A DNA stretch of 64,000 bases from Henriciella sp045287255 (lineage in GTDB: Bacteria; Pseudomonadota; Alphaproteobacteria; Caulobacterales; Hyphomonadaceae): the NCBI RefSeq assembly GCF_045287255.1, contig NZ_CP137142.1, positions 1,054,001 to 1,118,000 on the forward strand, read 5' to 3'. The notes below the pieces were generated by a model. It had not been told where the DNA came from, searched no databases, and was given only the letters and a program-made list of their open reading frames with translations. Made by a program: the position numbers and the translations under genes. Below are positions 53,813 through 62,441 of this stretch, piece by piece. Every line of letters begins with the position of its first letter. Position 1 is the first letter of the stretch.

Positions 53813-54946
53813 ATGCAGGAACCGCAATTCGACTTGTTCGAAAGGGATGGCCGCGTGCAGTTGGTGCTGCGCGGAGCCTGGACGGTTTCGCAAATTGGGT
53901 CGTTGGATGAGGCTTTGCGGGCGGCGAGTAATGGTCTCGACTCCGGCAATCGCCCCTTGATTGATTGTGAGCAGATCGCAGAACTCGATACAGCAGGGGC
54001 CTATCTGATTGATCGAACCATTCGCGAGATCACGGCGGAAACCCCTGACATCAAAGGCGGGGAGGACGCTCAAGCCTTGCTTATACAAGCGCGGACGGTA
54101 GCGACCCGCATTGAAGAGGCCCCGAAAATTACCGAGCCAGGACATGGCTTTATCGACCTGCTGGAGCGAACAGGCCGCGGCGCTCTACACCTCTGGGAAG
54201 AGCTGGTGGAAAGCTTGTCTTTCTTTGGCGCGATGCTGGTCAGCGTCGCCGGGGTCGTTTTGCGTCCGCATAAGATGCGCTGGACGGCGCTGGTGGCGGT
54301 GATGGAAGAGAGCGGTCTGGATGCTGTGCCGATCGTGGCTTTCCTGTCTTTCTTTGTCGGCATGGTCGTGGCGTTTATCGGGGCGACGACGCTTTCGGAT
54401 TTTGGAGCAACGATTTTTGTTGTCGAACTGGTCGGTTTTGGACTGTTGCGGGAACTGGCCGGGGTGCTGGCTGCGATCATCATTGCTGGTCGGACCAATT
54501 CCGCATTTACCGCGCAGATCGGCGCGATGAAAATGCGTCAGGAAGTTGATGCGATGACCACGCTTGGCCTTGAGCCGATGGATGTTCTGGTCGCGCCGCG
54601 CGTTCTGGCTATGGTGCTTATGGTTCCGGTTTTGACCTTTGTGGCTATGGTTGCCGGAATTGCGGGCGGCATGACGGTTAGCTGGATGGCGCTTGATATT
54701 ACACCAACCGTCTTCCTCAATCGAATGCAGGATTATGTCCCGGCCACACAATTCTGGATTGGCATGTCCAAAGCTCCGGTATTCGGGCTGGTCATTGCTT
54801 TGATCGGATGCCGTCAGGGGCTGCAAGTTGGCGGGAGTGTGCAATCGCTTGGTCAGCATACAACCAAGTCTGTCGTGCAGGCCCTGTTCGCTATCATTGT
54901 GATCGATGCCCTGTTCGCATTGTTCTATATGGAGCTGGGCCTATGA
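53813..54946 (+). CDS. mlaE: MlaE-type lipid ABC permease with N-terminal STAS domain
   Basis: 377 residues. An N-terminal STAS domain (about 1-105), equivalent to MlaB, is fused to the MlaE permease (about 125-377, five to six helices, with LVGFGLLRELAGVLAAIIIAGR, the cytoplasmic coupling region). Part of an inner-membrane complex moving phospholipids between inner and outer membranes. Overlaps mlaF by ATGA. Confidence 0.93.
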   Translation: MQEPQFDLFERDGRVQLVLRGAWTVSQIGSLDEALRAASNGLDSGNRPLIDCEQIAELDTAGAYLIDRTIREITAETPDIKGGEDAQALLIQARTVATRIEEAPKITEPGHGFIDLLERTGRGALHLWEELVESLSFFGAMLVSVAGVVLRPHKMRWTALVAVMEESGLDAVPIVAFLSFFVGMVVAFIGATTLSDFGATIFVVELVGFGLLRELAGVLAAIIIAGRTNSAFTAQIGAMKMRQEVDAMTTLGLEPMDVLVAPRVLAMVLMVPVLTFVAMVAGIAGGMTVSWMALDITPTVFLNRMQDYVPATQFWIGMSKAPVFGLVIALIGCRQGLQVGGSVQSLGQHTTKSVVQALFAIIVIDALFALFYMELGL

Positions 54947-55713
54947 ACCATGAGGTCGCCATCAAGGTTCGCGGCCTGAAAACCGCATACGGCACGCATG
55001 TCGTGCATCAGGATCTCGATCTGGATGTCCGCAAAGGCGAGGTTATGGGTGTGATCGGGCCATCGGGATGTGGCAAGTCCGTGCTTTTGCGGGCGATTGT
55101 TGGACTCAAGGAGCCAGCCGCCGGTGAAGTCGAGGTGTTTGGACAGGATGTCCTGCACTTGCAGGGGCAGGACCGCGACGCGTTGCAAAAGCTCTGGGGC
55201 ATTATGTTTCAGGACGGGGCTTTGTTCTCGAACCTGACGGTTCAGGAAAACGTCATGGTGCCGATGAAAGAGCATACGGATTTGCCTTTGTCCTTGATGA
55301 AGGAGCTGGCGGATCAGAAAATCCGGATGGCGGGGCTTGAGACTTGGGCCGGGCGGAAGTTTCCGTCTGATCTTTCTGGCGGTATGCGTAAACGCGCGGC
55401 ACTGGCGCGCGCGCTAGCGCTCGATCCACCAATTCTGTTTCTGGACGAGCCAACCGCCGGGCTCGATCCGATTACCGCAGCGGGCTTTGATGCGCTGATC
55501 CGCGAATTGCAGACCTCGCTTGGACTGACTGTCTTTCTGGTTACGCATGATGTGGACACATTGGCGGTGACCTGTGACCGGATTGCCGTCCTTGGTGAGA
55601 AGCGTGTTTTGGCGGTCGGAACGATGGCGGAATTGCGGGATGTCGACCATCCGTGGATTCAGGATTACTTTGGTGGACCACGTGGCCGTGGCGCGATTAT
55701 GGGAGCTGGATAG
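54943..55713 (+). CDS. mlaF: MlaF-type ABC ATPase
   Basis: 256 residues with Walker A GPSGCGKS (about 39-46), the Q-loop MFQDGALFSN, signature LSGGMRKRAALARAL and Walker B ILFLDEPTAGLDP. Powers the MlaE permease. The ATG at 54943 is set by overlap with mlaE; mlaD begins on the base after its stop. Confidence 0.95.
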   Translation: MNHEVAIKVRGLKTAYGTHVVHQDLDLDVRKGEVMGVIGPSGCGKSVLLRAIVGLKEPAAGEVEVFGQDVLHLQGQDRDALQKLWGIMFQDGALFSNLTVQENVMVPMKEHTDLPLSLMKELADQKIRMAGLETWAGRKFPSDLSGGMRKRAALARALALDPPILFLDEPTAGLDPITAAGFDALIRELQTSLGLTVFLVTHDVDTLAVTCDRIAVLGEKRVLAVGTMAELRDVDHPWIQDYFGGPRGRGAIMGAG

Positions 55714-56676
55714 ATGGAAACCAGAGCAAACTATGCCCTGATCGGGGCGTTCGTATTGATCGCAGCCGCAGCAGTCCTGGGGTTTGTCCTATGGCTTGGC
55801 GCGACCCAGCTCAACCGCGACTCGGCGACTTATGACATTGTCTTTCAGGGGCCAGTAACGCTCGAAGAGGGGGCTTCAGTCCGCTATATCGGGATCAAGG
55901 TTGGGGAAGTGGAAAGCGTACGCGTTGATCGCCGCGACGCCTCGAAAGTTCGCGCGCGCGTGCGCATCGATCGCAGCACCCCGGTAAAAGAAGATTCAAC
56001 CGCAAGCATTGATATTGCCGGGATTACAGGGGTGACCTTTGTGCAGATCAATGCCGGTAGCGAAGAAGCGGGGCCACTGCAACCGCCCCCTTATCAGGAC
56101 ATTCCAGTGATCCGTTCTGTACCGACGCCGCTCAGTGAACTATTTGCCAGTGGCAGTGAGATTGCTGGCCGCGCTGGCCAGGTTTTGGATCAGAGCACCA
56201 AGTTGCTGAGTGATGAGAACATCGCCCAGCTTGGCAGCCTGATTGAGAATGCGGATAGCATTCTCGCAACCGTCGCGGTTGAGGATGAGCAAATTCTCCG
56301 GGAAGTTCGTCAGACTCTGCAAAGCTTGCAGCGGGCTGGGGATGACCTCTCTATTGCGGCCAATGCAACGACACAGATCGCGCAATCTAGCGAAGCGGAG
56401 ATCGCTGCGATATCCGCTGACCTGCGCCTTGTCCTCGCGGACCTGCGGACAGCGACAGCCTCGGCCAATTCCGGTTTTGAGGAAGGGGAAGCGGCGCTGG
56501 CCTCTGCAAAAGAGCTGATTGATGGACCAACGATGGCAGCCATGAATGAAACACGTGCGGCAGCCCAGGATTTACGGGTGTTGATTGCTCGGCTTGACCG
56601 AATTGCCCGTGACCTTGAAACCAACCCACAGGGGCTTGTTGTCGGCACCCCGCGCCCATATGAGGAGGCCCGCTAA
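55714..56676 (+). CDS. mlaD: MlaD-type MCE-domain protein
   Basis: 320 residues: one N-terminal membrane helix (about 7-30), a single MCE domain (about 38-118, GASVRYIGIKVGEVESV) and a long helical C-terminal part (about 145-300), which may form a tunnel or needle. Periplasmic lipid-carrying subunit of the Mla complex. Longer than E. coli MlaD (183 residues). TAATG overlap with the next gene. Confidence 0.93.
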   Translation: METRANYALIGAFVLIAAAAVLGFVLWLGATQLNRDSATYDIVFQGPVTLEEGASVRYIGIKVGEVESVRVDRRDASKVRARVRIDRSTPVKEDSTASIDIAGITGVTFVQINAGSEEAGPLQPPPYQDIPVIRSVPTPLSELFASGSEIAGRAGQVLDQSTKLLSDENIAQLGSLIENADSILATVAVEDEQILREVRQTLQSLQRAGDDLSIAANATTQIAQSSEAEIAAISADLRLVLADLRTATASANSGFEEGEAALASAKELIDGPTMAAMNETRAAAQDLRVLIARLDRIARDLETNPQGLVVGTPRPYEEAR

Positions 56677-57239
56677 TGCGCTATTCCACTTTTGCTGTCA
56701 TGGCTGCCATCGTTGCGGCGTCGGGGTGTGTTTCTGTTTTGCCTGAGCCGACCACGCCGGAGGCTTTGTATCGGCTCGATGCGGCCAGTCCACAGGCTCT
56801 TCCGGCGACTGTCATGATCCGTGAGCCGGAAGCGCCGCAAATCATGGCCGGGCGCGCTATGGTGCGGGAAGATTTGACTGGCGCGATGCGTTTGGTGCCG
56901 GACATTGAATGGGCCGGACGCGCGACACGTCTCATGCAGCTTGCGCTCGTGGACAGTTTTCAAGGCGGGGAAGGCGGCGCTGTTCTACCTGAAAGCGGGG
57001 TTGGGGCATCCTACGAATTCAGTGTTCGTTTGACGACGCTCGGCTTTGTTGGCGATCGCGCCGTTTGCGAAGGGACCGCTACTCTGCTGGACACACGTAC
57101 ACGCGAATTGGTGCATCAGGACCGTATTGAGCGGGACCGCGCGGCACCGGATAGCGACCCACGTGACCTCAAAGCGGTGAGCGAAGACTGCGTGGCCGAT
57201 TTTGCCGACATGCTTGTAACGGCGATTTCCTCGAAATGA
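56676..57239 (+). CDS. ABC transport auxiliary lipoprotein (PqiC/LetC-like)
   Basis: 187 residues with a lipobox (ASGC, C18) and the ABC-type transport auxiliary domain seen in PqiC and in MCE operons of alphaproteobacteria (start of the domain at YRLDAA, then VMIREPEAP). An outer-membrane lipoprotein that probably docks the MCE tunnel and takes the place of MlaC/MlaA in this operon. A terminator follows directly. Confidence 0.88.
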   Translation: MRYSTFAVMAAIVAASGCVSVLPEPTTPEALYRLDAASPQALPATVMIREPEAPQIMAGRAMVREDLTGAMRLVPDIEWAGRATRLMQLALVDSFQGGEGGAVLPESGVGASYEFSVRLTTLGFVGDRAVCEGTATLLDTRTRELVHQDRIERDRAAPDSDPRDLKAVSEDCVADFADMLVTAISSK

Positions 57240-57245
57240 CATGAA

Positions 57246-57271
57246 GAAGCCGGGACACAGCCCGGCTTTTT
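57246..57271 (+). terminator. Rho-independent terminator of the mla operon
   Basis: Stem AGCCGGG/CCCGGCT with a six-base loop (ACACAG) and a TTTTT run, starting eight bases after the lipoprotein stop. The clearest terminator in the window. It also separates this operon from the convergent acyl-CoA dehydrogenase genes. Confidence 0.9.
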
Positions 57272-57300
57272 AACAGTTTGTCTGTGGCTGAGCTGCGGGT

Positions 57301-58503
57301 TTAGCCCTGCTTCAACTCATCGAAGGGGATGTCCTTATCGACCCGCACATCCTGCGGCAGGCCGAGGACGCGTTCGGCAATGATATTCTTCAAAATCTCA
57401 TCCGTACCACCAGCGATCCGCAGGCCCGGTGCCCACATGAAGCTTTGCTGGAACAGGCCATCAGCGGGCATGTCGTCACCGGTCATCAGGCCATAATGGT
57501 CCTGCATTTCGATCGCCGAGTTACAGATATCCTGTAACTGGTTGGCGGTGATGATCTTGCCGATGGAGTTTTCCGGGCCAGGGGTCTGGCCTTTGGAGAG
57601 GGCTGTTTGTGTGCGCAGCTTGGTCAGCTTGTAGCCCTGCGCGGCGACATACCAATCAGCAAGATTCTCGCGGAAAGCGGCATCGCTCATGGTGCCCGCC
57701 TGTTTGGCATAGTCCATGATTTCAGACCAATCCGGGCCGGGTGAGCCGCCAACCGCCAGACGCTCATTCATCAGCGTAACAATGGCAACTTTCCAACCTT
57801 GTCCAACCTCGCCGAGGCGATCGGAGTCCGGAATGCGGACATCGGTGAAGTAAACTTCGTTGAACTCGCGCCCGCCGGAGGCCTGGTGGATCGGGCGGGC
57901 TTCAACGCCGGCTTGCTTCATGTCCACGATGAACATGGTCAGACCTTTATGCTTGGCGGCTTTCGGGTCGGTGCGCACCAGCAGGATGCCGTAATCGGAA
58001 TAGTGCGCACCTGAGGTCCAGACTTTCTGGCCGTTGATTACCCACTCATCGCCATCCTTGACCGCGCGGGTTTTCAGGCCCGCAACATCAGACCCGGCAG
58101 CAGGCTCTGAGAAGAGCTGACACCAGATTTCCTCACCCAGCAGGGCTTTTTGAACGTAGCGCTTCTTATGCTCGTCAGACCCGAACGCGATGACCGTTGG
58201 GATACACATGCCCAGACCGATTGTGAAGGGCCCGGTTGGGGCATCGAATTTGCCTTCTTCCTGCCCCCAGATGACCTGTTGCATCGCTGTGCCACCGCGG
58301 CCACCCATCTCCTTGGGCCAGGTGATCTTGGCATAACCGGCTTTGGCTTTGGTCGCTTGCCATTGCTTGGCCTGCTTCATGAATTCTTCGCCAGAGACAC
58401 GCTGGCGCAGGGGTTTCTTGCCCTTGGGTTCCAGATGCTGGCTGAGGAAGGCGCTGGCTTCGGCGCGGAATTCGGCTTCGTCGGCTGTATCGTTGAAATC
58501 CAT
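57301..58503 (-). CDS. Acyl-CoA dehydrogenase
   Basis: 400 residues of the FAD-dependent acyl-CoA dehydrogenase fold. QLFSEPAAGSDVAGLKTRA (about 134-152) and WVINGQKVWTSGAHYSDY form the flavin/substrate region. The usual C-terminal segment GGTDEILKNIIAERVLGLP is present, with no Glu base at the short-chain position. Second gene of a pair with the upstream paralogue; likely acts on long or branched acyl-CoA. Confidence 0.93.
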   Translation of the reverse strand: MDFNDTADEAEFRAEASAFLSQHLEPKGKKPLRQRVSGEEFMKQAKQWQATKAKAGYAKITWPKEMGGRGGTAMQQVIWGQEEGKFDAPTGPFTIGLGMCIPTVIAFGSDEHKKRYVQKALLGEEIWCQLFSEPAAGSDVAGLKTRAVKDGDEWVINGQKVWTSGAHYSDYGILLVRTDPKAAKHKGLTMFIVDMKQAGVEARPIHQASGGREFNEVYFTDVRIPDSDRLGEVGQGWKVAIVTLMNERLAVGGSPGPDWSEIMDYAKQAGTMSDAAFRENLADWYVAAQGYKLTKLRTQTALSKGQTPGPENSIGKIITANQLQDICNSAIEMQDHYGLMTGDDMPADGLFQQSFMWAPGLRIAGGTDEILKNIIAERVLGLPQDVRVDKDIPFDELKQG

Positions 58504-58515
58504 ATCTACTCTCCC

Positions 58516-59631
58516 TTATGCCGCATTCTTCATTTCGAGGGCGCGAACCAGTTTTTCTTTCCAGACTTTCGGCGCGCCCGCCTGAACTGCCAACAGCTTT
58601 GCGCGGCGATAGAACAGGTGGCAATCGACTTCCCATGTGAAGCCCATACCACCATGGGTCTGGATGTTTTCCTTGGAGGCGAACCAGAAGGCTTCGCTGG
58701 CGGCTAAGCGCGCGGCAGCAGCGGCTTCGGGCAGTTCGCTGGCATCCGTCGAGAGTGCCCAGGCGCCATAATAGCAATTGGAGCGGGCAACCTCATTCTT
58801 GACGTACATATCAGCAAGCTTGTGCTTGATCGCCTGATTGCCCCCGATGGGGCGACCAAAGGCATAGCGCTCCTTGGCATAGGCGGTTGCTTCTTCGAGG
58901 CACCGTGTTGCGCCGCCAAGTTGCTCAAACGCGAGCAGAACGGCAGCGCGGTTCATGATCGCATCATGCAGGTCGCCACCTTCACCTGCCGCGCCGAGGC
59001 GCTGGGCCGGGGCGGCCTCAAAAGTGATCTCGGCATGTGAACGGGTCGGCTCAAGCGTTTTAACAGGTGTGCGTGTGACACCGGGGCCTGTCAGGTCGAC
59101 CAGAACGAGGCTGGCCCCTGAGCCTTCTTTGACCAGTACGATGGCATGAGTGGCCACATCGCCATCAGTAACCGGAACTTTCTTGCCCGTTACAGCCGTG
59201 CCATCGAATGTTGTGGTGAGTTTGGCCGGGTCCGGATGACCGGGGCCTTCGCTGGCGGCGTAACAGCCGATGACATCGCCTGTTGCGACACCGGGCAGGG
59301 TGGCTGACTTTTGGGCGTCACTTCCTGCGAGCATCAGCCCCTCAGCGAAGAAATAGACGGTTGAAGCGAACGGCACCGGGGCAAGGGCGCGGCCCATCTC
59401 CTCGGCCAGAACACATAGCTCAAGTGAGCCAAGGCCAAGGCCGCCATGTTCCTCTGGAATGGCCGTGCCTAGCCAACCCATTTCAATGACTTTCTGCCAG
59501 ACGCCATCATGGTGGCTCTTGTCATCATTATCCAGAACTTCGCGGACATGTTGCGTCGTGCATTCGGCATCGAGGAACTTTCGTGCCTCATTGCCGAGGA
59601 ATTTCTGGTCTTCGGAAAAATCGAAATTCAT
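58516..59631 (-). CDS. Acyl-CoA dehydrogenase (FadE-like partner)
   Basis: 371 residues from ATG 59631, which has GGGAGG ten bases upstream. N-terminal FDFSEDQKFLGNEARKFL and a C-terminal FTWEVDCHLFYRRAK segment match the shorter partner of heteromeric FadE-type dehydrogenases that act on steroid or CoA side chains. Twelve bases before the second dehydrogenase gene, so the two probably form an operon and an alpha2beta2 enzyme. Confidence 0.9.
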   Translation of the reverse strand: MNFDFSEDQKFLGNEARKFLDAECTTQHVREVLDNDDKSHHDGVWQKVIEMGWLGTAIPEEHGGLGLGSLELCVLAEEMGRALAPVPFASTVYFFAEGLMLAGSDAQKSATLPGVATGDVIGCYAASEGPGHPDPAKLTTTFDGTAVTGKKVPVTDGDVATHAIVLVKEGSGASLVLVDLTGPGVTRTPVKTLEPTRSHAEITFEAAPAQRLGAAGEGGDLHDAIMNRAAVLLAFEQLGGATRCLEEATAYAKERYAFGRPIGGNQAIKHKLADMYVKNEVARSNCYYGAWALSTDASELPEAAAAARLAASEAFWFASKENIQTHGGMGFTWEVDCHLFYRRAKLLAVQAGAPKVWKEKLVRALEMKNAA

Positions 59632-59756
59632 GGCCGACCGGCCTCCCATTATTATTTCTTATAGGGCGAGAATAGCGTGGTTGACGTGCGCGGAAACCCG
59701 TCACGTGGGGGAAACATTACCGAACTGAATATTGCGCCCGGTCATACAGTCGCTAC

Positions 59757-59801
59757 ATCAGTGCGCATACGCTCTAGAAAGGGTTTCCTATGCGCACTGA
59801 T
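59757..59801 (+). promoter_or_regulatory. Perfect 13-base inverted repeat spanning the pepN start codon
   Basis: Arms ATCAGTGCGCATA (59757-59769) and TATGCGCACTGAT (59789-59801) with a 19-base loop. The pepN ATG (59790) lies in the right arm and the AAAGGG ribosome site (59778-59783) in the loop. As RNA the stem would bury the start codon. As DNA it could be an operator. Confidence 0.75.
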
Positions 59802-62360
59802 ACACCCGTTCAGATCAAGCTGTCTGATTATACGTCTTATCCGTTCGAAATCGATCAGGTTGAGATGGTGTTTGATCTGGAGCCTTCGGCAACGCGGGTC
59901 AAAACGCGGATGCAGGTGCGCCGGGTCGGCGATGGAGAGATGGTGCTCGATGGGATCAAGCTGACCCTGAATAGCCTGTTCCTGAACGGTCAGGCAGTTG
60001 ATCCTGCAGACTTTGAGCAAGCTGGCGAGACCCTGATCCTGCGCAATGTGCCTGATCAGTTTGAGTTGCAAACCGATGTGACGATTGATCCATCAGCCAA
60101 TACCGAGCTTTCGGGGCTCTACATTTCCGGCGGTCGGTTTTGTACCCAGTGTGAGGCGGTTGGGTTTCGTCGCATCACCTACTGGCCAGACCGTCCAGAT
60201 GTCATGAGCCGTTTCAAGGTGCGGCTGGAGGCTAATAAGGCGCAATATCCGATCCTGCTTTCAAACGGGACACCGGGCGAAAGCGGCGATTTAGGGGGCG
60301 GGCGCCATTTTGCCGAATGGGATGATCCACACCCCAAACCGTCCTACCTGTTTGCGCTGTGTGGCGGGGACTATGACATTCATCGCGATACGTTCACGAC
60401 AATGAATGGGGCCGCGGTTGATTTGGCTGTGCATGTCGACAAAGGTGATGCCGAACGCGCCATCTGGGCAATGGATAGCCTCAAAGCCTCCATGAAGTGG
60501 GACGAAGAGGTCTTCAAACGCGAATATGATTTGGGGGTTTTCAATATCGTGGCCGTGCGGGATTTCAATTTCGGCGCGATGGAGAATAAGGGGCTCAACA
60601 TTTTCAATTCGGCCTATGTGCTGGCCGATGAAAGCACCGCGACGGATGCTGACTTCGAAGCAATTGAGAGCATTGTCGGGCACGAATACTTCCACAACTG
60701 GACCGGCAATCGCATAACCTGCCGTGACTGGTTCCAGCTCTGCCTGAAAGAGGGCTTGACCGTCTTCCGGGATCAGGAGTTTAGCGCGGATATGCGCTCG
60801 CGCCCGGTCCAGCGGATCAAGGACGTGATCCGCTTGCGGGCACGCCAATTCTCTGAGGATGGCGGACCTTTGGCCCATCCCGTGCGTCCTGCGACCTATG
60901 CCAGCATCGATAATCTCTACACTGCGACCGTGTATGAGAAGGGTGCGGAACTGATCCGTATGCTCAAGACGCTGATTGGTGATGACGCGTTTGATCGTGG
61001 TATGCAGCTCTACTTTGATCGCCATGATGGGCAGGCTGTTACGATTGAGGATTTCTATTCCTGTTTTGAGCAAGCAAGTGGGCAGGATCTGTCAGGGTTC
61101 CGGCGCTGGTATGCTCAGCCCGGCACACCGACGATTTCAGCCGTTGAAGACTGGAATGAAGCAACCGGAACGCTGACGGTGACACTAAGCCAGAGCACTC
61201 CGAAAACCCCGCAGAATGAGAAGCCTCAACCACTTCCGATGCCGCTTCGCGTGGCAGCCTTTGATCCGGAAGAGGGGCACAAGATTGAGGAGAAAACGCT
61301 GACGGTTGAGAATGGGCAGGCGATCTGGACCCTGATCGGACTGCCGCGTCGACCCCTCCTTTCGCTGAACCGTGGTTTCTCGGCACCGGTCTATCTCAAG
61401 CACGATCTTGGCAAGGCTGACAGACTGGCCCTTGCACGGCTGGATGATGACCGATTCAATCAGTGGGACAGTTTGCAGACCTTGGCACGGGCGGAACTAT
61501 TGGCACTGGCTTATGATGCCAACACGGAACCGGATGCTGAACTGGTAGTGGCCATCGCTGATGCCGCGCTGGCGGCGAAGGATGATCCAGCCTTTGCAGC
61601 CCTGCTTCTGCGCCTCCCAGACATTGGAGAACTGTTCCAACATCGGCTGCCAGCCAATCCCGCAGCGCTGGAGCGTGCCCGTAATCAGATGCGCAAAGCG
61701 TTGGCTGAGCAGGTTTCTGAGACCGCTGCGGCTATTCTGGCGCAGCCAACACCTTTGCCTTTCCAGCCGAATGCTGAGCAGGCAGGGATTCGCGCGCTGC
61801 GCAGTGCCATGATCTCGCTGATGGGCGCTCTTGGTGAATCTGACGCCGATGCCCGCCTGAAAGCTATCTTTGATGATGCCTCAAACATGACTGAAAGCCT
61901 CGGTGCTTTGCGCGCTTTGTGCGAGGCGAATGCTCCTCAGAAAGCGGATGCCCTTGAGGCCTTTGCAAAGCGCTGGGGCGACAATCCATTGGTGATGGAC
62001 AAGTGGTTTGCTGTTCAGGCCGCAACCGGGACCGTTGAGGATGTCGAGGCCCTTCTGAGCCATCCGCTCTATGATGCAGGGAACCCGAATCGCGTGCGTG
62101 CAGTAACTGGCGTGTTTGCCATGCAGAATCTCTCGCAGTTCCACGCACCGGACGGGCGTGGGTATGCGCTGGTCGCGAAAGTCATTGCCGACAGCGATAC
62201 CCGGAACCCGGCTCTGGCGGCACGGCTCCTCACGGCCTTCGAGGCCTGGCGTCAGCTTGAGCCAGTTGCGAAAGCGGCAGCAGAAGCCGAGATGCAAAAC
62301 CTGTTATTGCGGGATCTGTCCAAGAATGTTGGCGACATTCTATCGCGCACGCTGGCGTGA
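59790..62360 (+). CDS. pepN: Aminopeptidase N (M1 family)
   Basis: 856-residue cytoplasmic zinc aminopeptidase of the E. coli PepN type (close to the usual 870). GAMEN at 262-266, zinc ligands in HEYFHNW (H298, H302) and KEGLTVF (Glu near 321). The C-terminal helical DUF3458 domains are complete. Its start codon lies inside a 13-base inverted repeat, which suggests translational control. Confidence 0.97.
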   Translation: MRTDTPVQIKLSDYTSYPFEIDQVEMVFDLEPSATRVKTRMQVRRVGDGEMVLDGIKLTLNSLFLNGQAVDPADFEQAGETLILRNVPDQFELQTDVTIDPSANTELSGLYISGGRFCTQCEAVGFRRITYWPDRPDVMSRFKVRLEANKAQYPILLSNGTPGESGDLGGGRHFAEWDDPHPKPSYLFALCGGDYDIHRDTFTTMNGAAVDLAVHVDKGDAERAIWAMDSLKASMKWDEEVFKREYDLGVFNIVAVRDFNFGAMENKGLNIFNSAYVLADESTATDADFEAIESIVGHEYFHNWTGNRITCRDWFQLCLKEGLTVFRDQEFSADMRSRPVQRIKDVIRLRARQFSEDGGPLAHPVRPATYASIDNLYTATVYEKGAELIRMLKTLIGDDAFDRGMQLYFDRHDGQAVTIEDFYSCFEQASGQDLSGFRRWYAQPGTPTISAVEDWNEATGTLTVTLSQSTPKTPQNEKPQPLPMPLRVAAFDPEEGHKIEEKTLTVENGQAIWTLIGLPRRPLLSLNRGFSAPVYLKHDLGKADRLALARLDDDRFNQWDSLQTLARAELLALAYDANTEPDAELVVAIADAALAAKDDPAFAALLLRLPDIGELFQHRLPANPAALERARNQMRKALAEQVSETAAAILAQPTPLPFQPNAEQAGIRALRSAMISLMGALGESDADARLKAIFDDASNMTESLGALRALCEANAPQKADALEAFAKRWGDNPLVMDKWFAVQAATGTVEDVEALLSHPLYDAGNPNRVRAVTGVFAMQNLSQFHAPDGRGYALVAKVIADSDTRNPALAARLLTAFEAWRQLEPVAKAAAEAEMQNLLLRDLSKNVGDILSRTLA

Positions 62361-62441
62361 TTGGTTAACCAATCTTAAAACTTGATTGCCCAGAAGGGTT
62401 CTGAATCGGTGACTTGTGTTGTCGTTACGGGACCCAAAGGC

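Noticed and set aside
53714..54145. N-terminal extension of the dipeptide epimerase frame
   Set aside because: The extra 144 codons overlap the mlaE promoter and start on the other strand and have no enolase-family counterpart; the ATG at 53713 gives the normal length.
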